Notes under the pieces: model-generated
The model's database searches: none
What the model saw: only the letters and a program-made list of their open reading frames with translations
Told to the model about the DNA's origin: nothing
Source: Rubrivivax sp.
GTDB taxonomy: Bacteria > Pseudomonadota > Gammaproteobacteria > Burkholderiales > Burkholderiaceae_C
DNA length: 64,000 nt
Assembly: GCA_020248945.1 (NCBI GenBank)
Contig: JADCGQ010000004.1
Coordinates: 271,895-335,894, forward strand
Direction of reading: 5' to 3'
Part shown: in pieces, positions 35,197 through 43,955 of the stretch
How the letters are laid out: every line of letters starts with the position of its first letter
Numbering within the stretch: position 1 is the first letter of the stretch
Translations under genes and position numbers: made by a program

Positions 35197-37871
35197 ACAA
35201 GCACTGGCAAGCCCTTCTCGCCGGGGCCCTGCTGGCGGCCACCGTGCTGCCCGCGGCCGCGCAGCAGCGCGGCGGCAACCCACCCCAGTCCGCGCCACAG
35301 CGCGGCCTGAAGCTGCACGTGCCCTCGCCCGACTGGCGCGACCAGGTCATCTACTTCGTGCTCACCGACCGCTTCGACGACGGCAACCCGCGCAACAACG
35401 ACCAGGGCCTGGGCGAGCACGACGCGCGCGACGGCAACAAGTACAGCGGCGGCGACATCGAAGGCATCCGCCGCCGGCTCGACTACATCCAGGCCTTGGG
35501 CGCCACGGGCGTGTGGCTGACGCCCCCGGTGCTGAACCAGTGGCACGACACCACGCACGGCTTCTGGGGCTACCACGGCTACTGGGCCAGCCACTTCAAG
35601 CGCATGGACCCACACGTGGGCACGCTCGCCGACTACCAGCGCCTGTCGGATGCGCTGCACCGTCGCGGGATGTATCTGGTGCAGGACGTGGTGGTCAACC
35701 ACACCGGCAACTTCTTCAGTTGTGGCCCCGGCTGGCGTGCCGACGACCCCACGGCCGACTTTCGCCCCAACACCGGCTCGCGCCCCATGCTGCGGCCGCT
35801 GCAGGCGCCCTTCCACCTGAACGACCCGCGCCGCGCCGAAGACCGCCGCGCCGGCATCTACCACTGGACGCCGGACATCCGCGACGTGACGGTGCGCGAC
35901 GAGGAGATGAACTTCCAGACCTCGGGCCTGGACGACCTGAACACCGAGAACCCGCGCGTGCGCCGCGCGCTGCGCGACAGCTTCGGCTACTGGGTGCGCG
36001 AGGTGGGCGTCGATGCCTTCCGCATCGACACCGCGTACCACGTGCCGCCCGGGTTCTTCGAGGACTTCCTCTACGCCACCGACCCGAAGGCGCCGGGCGT
36101 GGCGCTGGTGGCGCGGCGCACCGGCCGCAAGGACTTCTTCGCCTTCGGCGAAGGCTTCGGCATCGACGCCCCGGGGCAGACGCGCTACACGCGCAAGCTG
36201 GAGAGCTACATCCGCGGCGAAGCGGGGCAGCAGCGTCTGGGCGGCATGCTCAACTTCCCGCTCTACGCGGGCCTCGTGGACGTGTTCGCGCGCGGCCGCG
36301 CGCCGGCCGAGCTGCAGCGCCGCGTGCAGGACATGGTGGCCGCCGATGCGCGTGGCATCGACCCGCGGCGCCTGCCCAGCTTCATCGACAACCACGACCT
36401 CGACCGCTGGCTGGCCGTGAGCGGCGAGCCCGCCATGAAGCAGGCGCTGCTGGCGCTGATGACGCTGCCCGGCATCCCGGTGCTGTACTACGGCACCGAG
36501 CAGGGGCTGGTGGAACAACGTGCCTCGATGTTCGCGGCCGGCTGGGGCTCGGGCGGGCGCGACCGCTTCGACACGCAGGCGCTGCTGTTCCGCTACACAC
36601 AGGCCGCGGTGGCGTTGCGCAAGGCGCACCGCGGCTTCTCGCGCGCGCTGCCGCAGCCGCTGCAGGCCGGCGGCGCCGGGCCGGGCGTGCTGGCCTGGCG
36701 CAACGTGCACGAGGGGCAGGCGCGCATCGTGCTGTTCAACACGGCTGATGCGCCGCGCTTCGCCGACAACCTGGAGGTCGGCGCGCCCCGGGCGCGGCTG
36801 CGGCGGCTGTTCGACATCCACGCCGACACGCCCGCAGCACTGCCGCCGGAGCTGCAGGCCGATGCCCAGGGCCGCCTGCACCTGAGCCTGCCGCCGCGCA
36901 GCGGCACGGTGTGGGCCGTGGAAGCCGCCGCGGCGCCGGCAGGGCCGGCCATCACCCAGCGCCCGACGCTCGACGCCCTGCCCACCGAGGCGGCGCAAGG
37001 TGACTTCGACATCACCGGCCGCGCCGCGCCCGGTGCGCTGCTGGACGTGGTCGTCGACGGCGATGCCGCTCGCGCCCAGCGCGTGGTGGCCGCAACCGAC
37101 GGCCGCTTCAGCGCCCGCATCGACACCCGCCGCATGACCGACCCGGCCCTGCTGCACCGCGTGGTGCTGCGCGCAGCCGGCAGCGGCACGCCGCTTGAGG
37201 CCAGCGTGAGCGAGGCCGCCACCTTCCGTGTGGCGCTGCCCTGGCGCGTGCTGGCCGACGTGCCGCAGGCCCCGATTCACGACGGCGCCGGCGGCGGCCT
37301 GCAAGGCCGCTACGTCTACCCCACGCACGAGAGCTACACCCGCCAGATGGACCTGCGGCGCACGCGCGTGCTGTCGGCCGGCGGCGCACTGCGCCTCGAA
37401 CTGGAGATGGCCGACCTCACACGCGTCTGGGGCCCGGCCAACGGCTTCGACCACGTGGCCTTCTCGGTCTTCATCGAGCTGCCCGGCCGCAGCGACGGCG
37501 CCCGCGCGATGCCGGGCCAGGATGCCGAGCTGCCCCAGGGCATGCGCTGGCACCTGCGGTTGCGCGCGCACGGCTGGAGCAATGCGCTGTTCGGGCCCGA
37601 AGGCGCGGATGCCCGTGCCGACGGCCGCAGCATCACCCCCGCCGCCAAGATCAGCAGCGACGCCGCAGCGCGCACCGTGCGCTTCACCATCCCCAGCGAG
37701 GCCCTGGGCGACCCCGCCACCTTGAGCGGCGCCCGCGTGTTCGTCAGCACCTGGGACTGGGACGGCGGCTGGCGCCCGCTGGCGCGCGAGGCCGGCAGCT
37801 TCATCGTCGGTGGCGGCGACCCGAACGCGCCCAAGCTGTGGAGCGCCAGCCCCGTGATCACACTGCCCTGA
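35193..37871 (+). CDS. Exported GH13 alpha-amylase family enzyme with C-terminal glucodextranase-like domain
   Basis: An 892-residue secreted enzyme with a signal peptide (cleavage near AAAQQ, residue 23). The GH13 barrel covers roughly residues 45-500 (QVIYFVLTDRFDDG, GVWLTPPVLN, DVVVNHTGNF), with catalytic Asp278 in DAFRIDT, Glu320 in FAFGEGFG and Asp402 in FIDNHDLDRW. A beta domain follows, then an Ig-like stretch (about 590-680), and a C-terminal domain (about 695-890; LELEMADLTRVWGPANGFDHVAF-type) that resembles the C-terminal module of glucodextranase. Probably starch- or dextrin-degrading; product specificity is unknown. It is the last gene of the cluster. Confidence 0.9.
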   Translation: MNKHWQALLAGALLAATVLPAAAQQRGGNPPQSAPQRGLKLHVPSPDWRDQVIYFVLTDRFDDGNPRNNDQGLGEHDARDGNKYSGGDIEGIRRRLDYIQALGATGVWLTPPVLNQWHDTTHGFWGYHGYWASHFKRMDPHVGTLADYQRLSDALHRRGMYLVQDVVVNHTGNFFSCGPGWRADDPTADFRPNTGSRPMLRPLQAPFHLNDPRRAEDRRAGIYHWTPDIRDVTVRDEEMNFQTSGLDDLNTENPRVRRALRDSFGYWVREVGVDAFRIDTAYHVPPGFFEDFLYATDPKAPGVALVARRTGRKDFFAFGEGFGIDAPGQTRYTRKLESYIRGEAGQQRLGGMLNFPLYAGLVDVFARGRAPAELQRRVQDMVAADARGIDPRRLPSFIDNHDLDRWLAVSGEPAMKQALLALMTLPGIPVLYYGTEQGLVEQRASMFAAGWGSGGRDRFDTQALLFRYTQAAVALRKAHRGFSRALPQPLQAGGAGPGVLAWRNVHEGQARIVLFNTADAPRFADNLEVGAPRARLRRLFDIHADTPAALPPELQADAQGRLHLSLPPRSGTVWAVEAAAAPAGPAITQRPTLDALPTEAAQGDFDITGRAAPGALLDVVVDGDAARAQRVVAATDGRFSARIDTRRMTDPALLHRVVLRAAGSGTPLEASVSEAATFRVALPWRVLADVPQAPIHDGAGGGLQGRYVYPTHESYTRQMDLRRTRVLSAGGALRLELEMADLTRVWGPANGFDHVAFSVFIELPGRSDGARAMPGQDAELPQGMRWHLRLRAHGWSNALFGPEGADARADGRSITPAAKISSDAAARTVRFTIPSEALGDPATLSGARVFVSTWDWDGGWRPLAREAGSFIVGGGDPNAPKLWSASPVITLP

Positions 37872-37909
37872 ACGCGCCCGGGGCCCGATGGCGCCCAGAA
37901 GGTGGCGAG

Positions 37910-37934
37910 CGGCGGGCTCGCTCAGAGCCCGCCG
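37910..37934. terminator. Strong hairpin between convergent genes
   Basis: CGGCGGGCTC (37910-37919) and GAGCCCGCCG (37925-37934) form a perfect 10-base stem with a 5-base loop between the ends of the GH13 gene (+) and the cyclophilin gene (-). No T run follows on either strand, so termination efficiency is uncertain. Confidence 0.5.
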
Positions 37935-37952
37935 CCCAGGCTGCAACCGGTG

Positions 37953-38888
37953 TCAGCGCAGCTGTGTCGCGCTCGTGATCACCAGGTTGGGCGTGGGCAG
38001 GCAAGAGCCGTCGGCCGGCAGCCAGCTCACCACGGTGCAGGGGGCCGAGGCAATGGCCCCACCGGGGCCCAGCAGGCCGGCGCCGGTGGTGACGCGACCG
38101 AAGACCGCATAGGCGCCGTCCAGCGGCGTGTTGTTGGCCAGGTTCAGGAAGAACTGCGATGTGGCGCTGTTGGGCGCGCTGGTGCGCGCCATCGCGATCG
38201 AGCCCGTGGTGTTGAGCAGCCCGGGCACGATTTCCAGTGCGATCGCTGCGCGGGTGGGCTTCAGGGTCGGCGACGCGGCGCCGACAGGCCCGGTGTAGCC
38301 GCCACCCTGGGCCACGAACCCGGGCGTCAGGCGATGGATCACGGTCTGGTTGTAGAAACCGGCGTTGACATAGTCGAGGAAGTTGCGCACCGTGTTGGCA
38401 GCGCGGGTGTCCAGCGTGAGCTGCAGAAAGAATGTGGGGTCGTTGTTGAACTCCAGCCGCACCTGGGGCTCGGGTACGGTGTACTCGCTGCTGCGCAGCG
38501 TCAGGCCATCGCTGGCCCGGCGCACGTCGAAACGACCGGTGCCGATGGCATTGACCGTGCACAAGTAGTAGGCCGTGGTCGCCCCACTTTCGTAGGGCGC
38601 GGCGGACCCGCGCTCCAGCCCGCTGCAGGCGGCATTGCTGACGTTCAGGTTGCCCGCCGCCAGCTCGGTGCCGGTGAGCGTGAGGACGACCCGGCGCCCG
38701 AACTGTGGTTGGATGTTGGTGGTGCCCTCCAGCGCCACGGCGCTGGCGCTGATGGTCGGGCTCGGCCCGAACGGCGGCGTCGGATCCGAACCGCCTCCAC
38801 CGCCGCAGGCGGCCAGCAAAGACACGGCGGCGGCCGCCGTCGCACCAGGCACAAACCAAGACGGGAACAGGGATCGGAAGTCGTTCAT
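37953..38888 (-). CDS. Peptidylprolyl isomerase, cyclophilin-type lipoprotein
   Basis: A 311-residue lipoprotein with lipobox LLAAC (Cys28), a Gly-rich linker and an Ig-like region (about 40-130). A cyclophilin domain fills the second half: NTVRNFLDYVNAGFYNQTVIHRLTPGFVAQGGG, then SIAMARTSAPNSATSQFFLNLANN and YAVFGRV. The catalytic region (R in IHRL, F..F in SQFFLN) is intact. It likely assists folding on the periplasmic side of the envelope. Confidence 0.9.
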   Translation of the reverse strand: MNDFRSLFPSWFVPGATAAAAVSLLAACGGGGGSDPTPPFGPSPTISASAVALEGTTNIQPQFGRRVVLTLTGTELAAGNLNVSNAACSGLERGSAAPYESGATTAYYLCTVNAIGTGRFDVRRASDGLTLRSSEYTVPEPQVRLEFNNDPTFFLQLTLDTRAANTVRNFLDYVNAGFYNQTVIHRLTPGFVAQGGGYTGPVGAASPTLKPTRAAIALEIVPGLLNTTGSIAMARTSAPNSATSQFFLNLANNTPLDGAYAVFGRVTTGAGLLGPGGAIASAPCTVVSWLPADGSCLPTPNLVITSATQLR

Positions 38889-39075
38889 GTCAGATCGATG
38901 GGTGAAGGCCGGGTCAGCGGCAGCGGGTGGCGATTATGGGACTGCAGCCCGAGGACAGCCCCGTTGAGATCGAGCGGTTGGAGTGGCTCGGCATGGCCCA
39001 TCGCTGCAGTTGTCGCCGCTTCATGCCGGACTGCCATTCGCCGGTTCCGCCCCTCGTGGAACAGCCCGGGCGGGT

Positions 39076-39645
39076 TCAGGTCTTGGGCAAGGTCACGCCT
39101 CGTTGGCCCTGGTACTTGCCGCCGCGGTCCTTGTAGCTGGTCTCGCAGACCTCGTCGCTCTCGAAGAACAGCACCTGCGCGCAGCCTTCGCCCGCGTAGA
39201 TCTTGGCCGGCAGCGGCGTCGTGTTGCTGAACTCCAGCGTCACGTAACCCTCCCACTCGGGCTCGAAGGGCGTGACGTTGACGATGATCCCGCAGCGCGC
39301 GTACGTGCTCTTGCCCAGGCAGATGGTCAGCACGTTGCGCGGGATGCGGAAGTACTCGACCGTGCGCGCCAGCGCAAAGCTGTTGGGCGGGATGATGCAG
39401 ACGTCGCTCTCGATGTCGACGAAGCTCTTCGGGTCGAAGTTCTTCGGGTCGACGACCGTGCTGTAGATGTTGGTGAAGACCTTGAACTCCGGCGCGCAGC
39501 GGATGTCGTAACCGTAGCTGCTGGTGCCGTAGCTCACGATCTTCTGGCCGTCGGGCGACTGCCGCACCTGCCCCGGCTCGAAGGGCTCGATCATGCCGTG
39601 CTGCTCCGCCATCTGGCGGATCCATCGGTCGCTCTTGATGCTCAA
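39076..39645 (-). CDS. dcd: dCTP deaminase
   Basis: Dcd deaminates dCTP to dUTP, supplying dUMP for thymidylate synthesis. The product is 189 residues. Key parts are visible: [12 protein letters not shown] start, [29 protein letters not shown] with the catalytic Glu, and [19 protein letters not shown]. The end ([15 protein letters not shown]) is complete. Confidence 0.96.
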   Translation of the reverse strand: MSIKSDRWIRQMAEQHGMIEPFEPGQVRQSPDGQKIVSYGTSSYGYDIRCAPEFKVFTNIYSTVVDPKNFDPKSFVDIESDVCIIPPNSFALARTVEYFRIPRNVLTICLGKSTYARCGIIVNVTPFEPEWEGYVTLEFSNTTPLPAKIYAGEGCAQVLFFESDEVCETSYKDRGGKYQGQRGVTLPKT

Positions 39646-39740
39646 CGCGCTTCCCCCGGTTGGTCACCGCGGATTCTGTCAGGTGCGGCGACCGCGCTAG
39701 AGTGCCGCATGGCGCCACCGCGGCGCAGGAGACACACCCC

Positions 39741-40277
39741 ATGGCCAGCCCCTTCCGCCCGGCCCTTCAGCTGCTGTGCCAGTACGCCGAATTCCACCGC
39801 GACCGGCGCAACATCGCCACCCACTTCGTCGGCGTGCCGATGATCATGTTCGGCAGCCTCGTGCTGCTGTCGCGCCCGGCCTTCGAGCTGGGCGGCCTGG
39901 CGCTGTCGCCCGCGTGGCTGGTGCTGGCGCTGGTGATCGCCTGGACGCTGAGCCGCGGCGCGCTGGCGCTGGGCGTGGCGACCAGCGCGCTGTGGCTGGT
40001 GCTGGCGGCACTGGCGCACGCCGTGCCCGGTGGCGCGTGGTGGGCCTGGGGCCTGGGCGCCTTCGTGCTGGGCTGGGTGATCCAGTTCGTCGGCCACTAC
40101 TACGAGGGCCGCAAGCCGGCCTTCGTCGACGATCTGGTCGGCCTCTTCGTCGCGCCGATGTTCGTGCTGCTGGAGCTGCTGGCCCTGGCCGGCTTCTTCA
40201 AGGGCCTGATGGCCGAGGTCGAGCGCCAGGCCGGCCCCACGCTGCTGCGCGACCTGGCCCACCCGGCCACGCGATGA
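39741..40277 (+). CDS. Mpo1-like (DUF962) membrane protein
   Basis: A 178-residue membrane protein of the DUF962/Mpo1 family, with ALQLLCQYAEFHRDRRNIATHFVGVP at the start, four or five hydrophobic helices and the FVGHYYEGRKPAFVDDLVGLF block. The yeast member Mpo1 is an Fe(II)-dependent dioxygenase for 2-hydroxy fatty acids; the His residues of that family are present here. The bacterial role is not established. ATG at 39741 follows AGGAGA. Its stop overlaps the mobA start (ATGA). Confidence 0.9.
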   Translation: MASPFRPALQLLCQYAEFHRDRRNIATHFVGVPMIMFGSLVLLSRPAFELGGLALSPAWLVLALVIAWTLSRGALALGVATSALWLVLAALAHAVPGGAWWAWGLGAFVLGWVIQFVGHYYEGRKPAFVDDLVGLFVAPMFVLLELLALAGFFKGLMAEVERQAGPTLLRDLAHPATR

Positions 40278-40873
40278 CGCCACCCCGGCGCGAGGCCATC
40301 ACCGGCCTCGTGCTGTGTGGCGGCCGCGGCAGCAGAATGGGCGGCGTCGAGAAGGCCTTGCTGCCCTGGGCGGGCTCCAGCCTCGCCGCCCACGCCGTGG
40401 CACGGCTGGCGCCGCAGGTCGGCCCGATGGCCCTCAACGCCAACCGCGACGCGCTTCGCTATGCGGCGCTCGGCCTGCCGATCTGGCCCGACGAGACCGA
40501 GGATCTGCCCGGCCCGCTGGCCGGCTGGCAGGCGGCGCTGCGGCTCATGTCGACCGAGTGGCTGCTGACGGTGCCTTGCGACGCCCCGCACTTTCCGCTC
40601 GATCTGGCCCAGCGGCTGATGGCGGGTGTGCAGGCCGCGGCAACTGCGCCGCTGGCCATCGCCGCGACGGCCGACGGCCCGCAGCCGGTGTTCGCGCTCT
40701 TGCACCGTTCGCTGGCGCCGGCCCTGGCGGTGGCCTTGGCGCGTGGCGATCGGGGCGTGGCCCGCTTCGCGCTGGCGCAGGGCGCGGCCACCGTGCACTT
40801 CGACGACGCGGAGGCCTTTGCCGACGCCGACACGCCCGACGACCTGGCCCGGTTGAGCCGCAGCGCCCGCTGA
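40274..40873 (+). CDS. mobA: Molybdenum cofactor guanylyltransferase
   Basis: MobA joins GMP to molybdopterin to make the MGD cofactor. The product is 199 residues. The nucleotide-binding N-terminus reads LVLCGGRGSRMGGVEKALLPW; further parts are PDETEDLPGPLAGWQAAL and VPCDAPHFPLDLA. It overlaps the upstream Mpo1-like gene by 4 bases. No molybdoenzyme gene is in the window. Confidence 0.92.
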   Translation: MTPPRREAITGLVLCGGRGSRMGGVEKALLPWAGSSLAAHAVARLAPQVGPMALNANRDALRYAALGLPIWPDETEDLPGPLAGWQAALRLMSTEWLLTVPCDAPHFPLDLAQRLMAGVQAAATAPLAIAATADGPQPVFALLHRSLAPALAVALARGDRGVARFALAQGAATVHFDDAEAFADADTPDDLARLSRSAR

Positions 40874-40879
40874 GGGCGC
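40863..40879. terminator. Hairpin at the mobA/panE convergence
   Basis: GCGCCC (40863-40868) and GGGCGC (40874-40879) form a 6-base stem around the mobA stop codon. No T run follows. Confidence 0.3.
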
Positions 40880-40886
40880 GGGCCGG

Positions 40887-41894
40887 TCAGCTGCGCTGGA
40901 TGGCCAGCCGGCCGTGATCGGCCAGGAACCGCTGCTCCAGCAGCTTGGTGGCGGCGTAGATCGCGTCGATGGTCGGCGTCGGCACGCCGGCGATCGTGCC
41001 CAGCTCGATGACGGCACCCACCAGGGCCTCGAGCTCCAGCGCGCGGCCGGCTTCGACGTCCTGCAGCATGCTGGTCTTGTGGGCGCCCACCGCCTCGGCA
41101 CCCGCCAGGCGCTGCTCGAGCGTGATCTTGAAGCGCACGCCCAGGGCCTCGGCCACGGCCTGGCCCTCGGCCATCATGCGGCGCGCCAGCTCGCGCGTGG
41201 GGGCGAAGCGGGCGATGTCCTGCAGCGTGCCGTGCGTCAGCGCGCTGATCGGGTTGAAGCTCAGGTTGCCCCAGAGCTTGATCCACAGCTCGCTGCGGAT
41301 GTCGCGCGACACCGGCGCCTTGAATCCGGCTTTCATCAGCGCCTGGCTCAGTGCCTCGACCCGCGGCGTGCGCTCGTTGCTGGGCTCGCCCACCGTGAAG
41401 CGGTTGCCCTCGACGAGCTTGACGAGGCCCGGCGCCACCAGTTCGGCCGCCGGGTACACCACGCTGCCGATCACGCGCTCGGCCGGTATCGCGCGGGCGA
41501 TGGCGCCGTCGGGGTCGACGGCCGTGACGGCCCTGCCCTGGTGCGCGCCGGGCAGCGCATGGAAGTACCACCAGGGCACCCCGTTGACCATGCTCACGAC
41601 CATCGTGTCGGGGCCGTACAGCGCGGGCAGTTCGGCCACCACCTCGCGCAGCTGGTGCGCCTTCAGCGTGAGCAGCACCACGTCCTGCGGGCCGGCCTCG
41701 GCCATGTGCTGCACGGCGCGCACGTTCCTGGCGTGCTCCTGCGCGCCGTCTTCGAGCACGAGGCGAAAGCCGTCGGCATTGATGGCCTCCAGGTTGCGGC
41801 GTCGCGCGATGAACGTGACGTCTTCGCCGGCCAGCGCCAGGCGTGTGCCCAGGTAGCCGCCAATGGCGCCGGCGCCCACGACCGTGATCTTCAT
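40887..41894 (-). CDS. panE: 2-dehydropantoate 2-reductase family protein
   Basis: A 335-residue reductase of the PanE/ApbA family. The NADPH site ITVVGAGAIGGYLGTRLALAG is at the start; VLLTLKAHQ and the C-terminal domain with ELWIKLWGNLSFNPISAL and HKTSMLQDVEAGRALE follow, including the conserved Lys/Asn/Glu set. The usual reaction is ketopantoate to pantoate for CoA synthesis. Because it is the last gene of a transporter block rather than near panB/panC, it may act on a different 2-keto acid (inference). Confidence 0.88.
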   Translation of the reverse strand: MKITVVGAGAIGGYLGTRLALAGEDVTFIARRRNLEAINADGFRLVLEDGAQEHARNVRAVQHMAEAGPQDVVLLTLKAHQLREVVAELPALYGPDTMVVSMVNGVPWWYFHALPGAHQGRAVTAVDPDGAIARAIPAERVIGSVVYPAAELVAPGLVKLVEGNRFTVGEPSNERTPRVEALSQALMKAGFKAPVSRDIRSELWIKLWGNLSFNPISALTHGTLQDIARFAPTRELARRMMAEGQAVAEALGVRFKITLEQRLAGAEAVGAHKTSMLQDVEAGRALELEALVGAVIELGTIAGVPTPTIDAIYAATKLLEQRFLADHGRLAIQRS

Positions 41895-41914
41895 GCCCAA
41901 GCCTTCTTCCGAGT

Positions 41915-43426
41915 TCAACCGCCGGCTGCGCGCTCGCGTGCCCGAAGCAGCGATTTTGCGTGGCCCCACAGCGGCCACACCAGCAGCAGCATCGCCAGGC
42001 CGAAGATGCTGCCGACCAGGCCATTGCTCCAGAAGATGGACAAGGAACCCTGCGACGACAGCATGGCCTGGCGGAAGCTGCCCTCGGCCATGTCGCCCAG
42101 CACCAGCGCCAGCACCAGCGGTGCGAGCGGGTACTTGAGCTTCTTGAAGAAGTAGCCCAGCACGCCGAAGATCAACATCGTCCAGACGTCGAACATCGAG
42201 CTGTTGACGGTGTAAGCGCCGATGGCGCAGATGACGATGATCACCGGCGCGATCACCGCGAACGGGATGCGCAGGATGGCTGCCCACCACGGCACCGTCG
42301 TCAGCACGACGATCAGGCCGACGATGTTGCCCAGGTACATGCTCGCGATGAGGCCCCAGACGAAGTCCTTCTGCTCGACGAACAGCATCGGCCCCGGCTG
42401 CAGGCCCCAGATGAGCAGGCCGCCCAGCAGCACCGCCGCCGTGGGCGAGCCCGGAATGCCCAGCGTCAGCATCGGCAGCAGCGCGCTCGTGCCGGCGGCG
42501 TGGGCCGCGGTCTCGGGCGCGATCACGCCTTCGATGTCGCCCTTGCCGAAGCCTTGCGGGTTCTTGCTCAGGCGACGTGCCATGCCGTAGCTCATGAACG
42601 ACGCCGGCGTGGCGCCCCCCGGCGTGATGCCCATCCAGCAGCCCACGGCCGTGCTGCGCAGGAAGGTCTTCCAGTAACGCAACATCTCCTTCCAGGTCTC
42701 GAGCACCTCGGCGAAGCGGATCTTGGCGCTCTTGCCCTTGAAGGCCAGGCCCTCCTCCATCGTCAGCAGGATCTCGCCGATGCCGAACAGGCCGATGACC
42801 GCGATCAGGAAGTCGAAGCCCTTGAGCAGCTCGGTCTGGCCGAAGGTCATGCGCAGCTGGCCCGTGACGGCGTCCATGCCCACGGCCGCCAGCGCAAAGC
42901 CCAGCATCATGGCCGCCAGTGTCTTGGCCGCCGGCTCCTTGCTCATGCCGACGAAGCTGCAGAAGGTGAGCAGCTGCACGGCGAAGAACTCCGCCGGCCC
43001 GAACTTCAGCGCGAACTGCGCCAGCAGCGGCGCCAGCAGCGTGATGAGCACCACGGCCAGCAGCGCACCGACGAAGCTGCTCGTGAAGGCCGCCGTGAGC
43101 GCCTGCGCCGCCTTGCCCTGCTGCGCCATCGGATGGCCGTCGAATGTGGTGGCCACGCTCCAGGGCTCGCCCGGAATGTTGAACAGGATCGAGGTGATCG
43201 CACCGCCGAACAGGGCACCCCAGTAGATGCAGCTCAGCATGATGATCGCCGAGGTGGGGTTCATGCCGAAGGTCAGCGGCAGCAGGATGGCGATGCCGTT
43301 GGCACCGCCGAGCCCGGGCAGCACGCCGATCAGCACCCCGAGGACGATGCCGATCAACATGAAGCCCAGGTTGGGCAAGGTCGCGGCAACGGCAAAGCCG
43401 TTCGCGAGGTTCGCGAGTTCTTCCAT
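41915..43426 (-). CDS. tctA: Tripartite tricarboxylate transporter, large permease (TctA)
   Basis: A 503-residue membrane protein with about 12 helices, the TctA subunit of a solute-binding-protein-dependent secondary transporter. Seen: GVLPGLGGANGIAILLPLTFGM, GGAITSILFNIPGEPWSVATTFDGHPMA and the second repeat GITPGGATPASFMSYG with LGIPGSPTAAVLLGG. It lies directly downstream of TctB and TctC. Confidence 0.94.
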   Translation of the reverse strand: MEELANLANGFAVAATLPNLGFMLIGIVLGVLIGVLPGLGGANGIAILLPLTFGMNPTSAIIMLSCIYWGALFGGAITSILFNIPGEPWSVATTFDGHPMAQQGKAAQALTAAFTSSFVGALLAVVLITLLAPLLAQFALKFGPAEFFAVQLLTFCSFVGMSKEPAAKTLAAMMLGFALAAVGMDAVTGQLRMTFGQTELLKGFDFLIAVIGLFGIGEILLTMEEGLAFKGKSAKIRFAEVLETWKEMLRYWKTFLRSTAVGCWMGITPGGATPASFMSYGMARRLSKNPQGFGKGDIEGVIAPETAAHAAGTSALLPMLTLGIPGSPTAAVLLGGLLIWGLQPGPMLFVEQKDFVWGLIASMYLGNIVGLIVVLTTVPWWAAILRIPFAVIAPVIIVICAIGAYTVNSSMFDVWTMLIFGVLGYFFKKLKYPLAPLVLALVLGDMAEGSFRQAMLSSQGSLSIFWSNGLVGSIFGLAMLLLVWPLWGHAKSLLRARERAAGG

Positions 43427-43453
43427 CGGGCGCTTTCGAAGACTTGGAGAGGC

Positions 43454-43948
43454 TCAGAGCCCGAGCAGGCGTTCCAGTGGCCCTTTGGCCAACGGCACCA
43501 GGAACCAACGTTCGAACACGATGAAGAACGTCAAGGGCACGCCCACCGCCACCGGCAAGGTGATCACCCAGCGGTAGCGGCCGTGGCGCGTCATGAAGTA
43601 GCCGATGAGCAGCGCCGACGCGACGTAGATGCCGAGCAGTTGGATCGCGCCGATGTACACCGCCACGGGCCACAGCATGGCCCACACGAGGCCGGCCTGC
43701 TCACGCGTGCAGAAGGCCTCCCGGTCGGCCGCCCGCCAGCGCAACAGTTGCCCGATCAGAACCCAGCCGCTGCTGGCGATCAGCACCAGGCCGATGTAGA
43801 AGGGAAAGTAGCCCGACTGCGGGCCGTCGTCGGCCCAGCCCACGCCGATGCGCAGGCTGTCGGCCACGACCACGCCGCCCACGGCCAGCAGCAGGCCGGC
43901 CACGGCGAGCTCGGGCCAGCGGGAGTCGATCGAGGGAGAGTCCTCCAT
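43454..43948 (-). CDS. tctB: Tripartite tricarboxylate transporter, small permease (TctB)
   Basis: A 164-residue protein with four hydrophobic helices and an acidic N-terminus, the small TctB membrane subunit. The SGYFPFYIGLVLIASS segment and the late VPLTFFIVFERWFLVPLA segment are typical. It lies 7 bases after the TctC gene and 27 before TctA. Confidence 0.9.
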   Translation of the reverse strand: MEDSPSIDSRWPELAVAGLLLAVGGVVVADSLRIGVGWADDGPQSGYFPFYIGLVLIASSGWVLIGQLLRWRAADREAFCTREQAGLVWAMLWPVAVYIGAIQLLGIYVASALLIGYFMTRHGRYRWVITLPVAVGVPLTFFIVFERWFLVPLAKGPLERLLGL

Positions 43949-43955
43949 CAGCCGC

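Noticed and set aside
35013..37946. 977-codon minus-strand frame opposite the GH13 gene
   Set aside because: Antisense shadow with Ala/His/Gly/Arg bias and no motifs; the GH13 catalytic residues on the plus strand decide.
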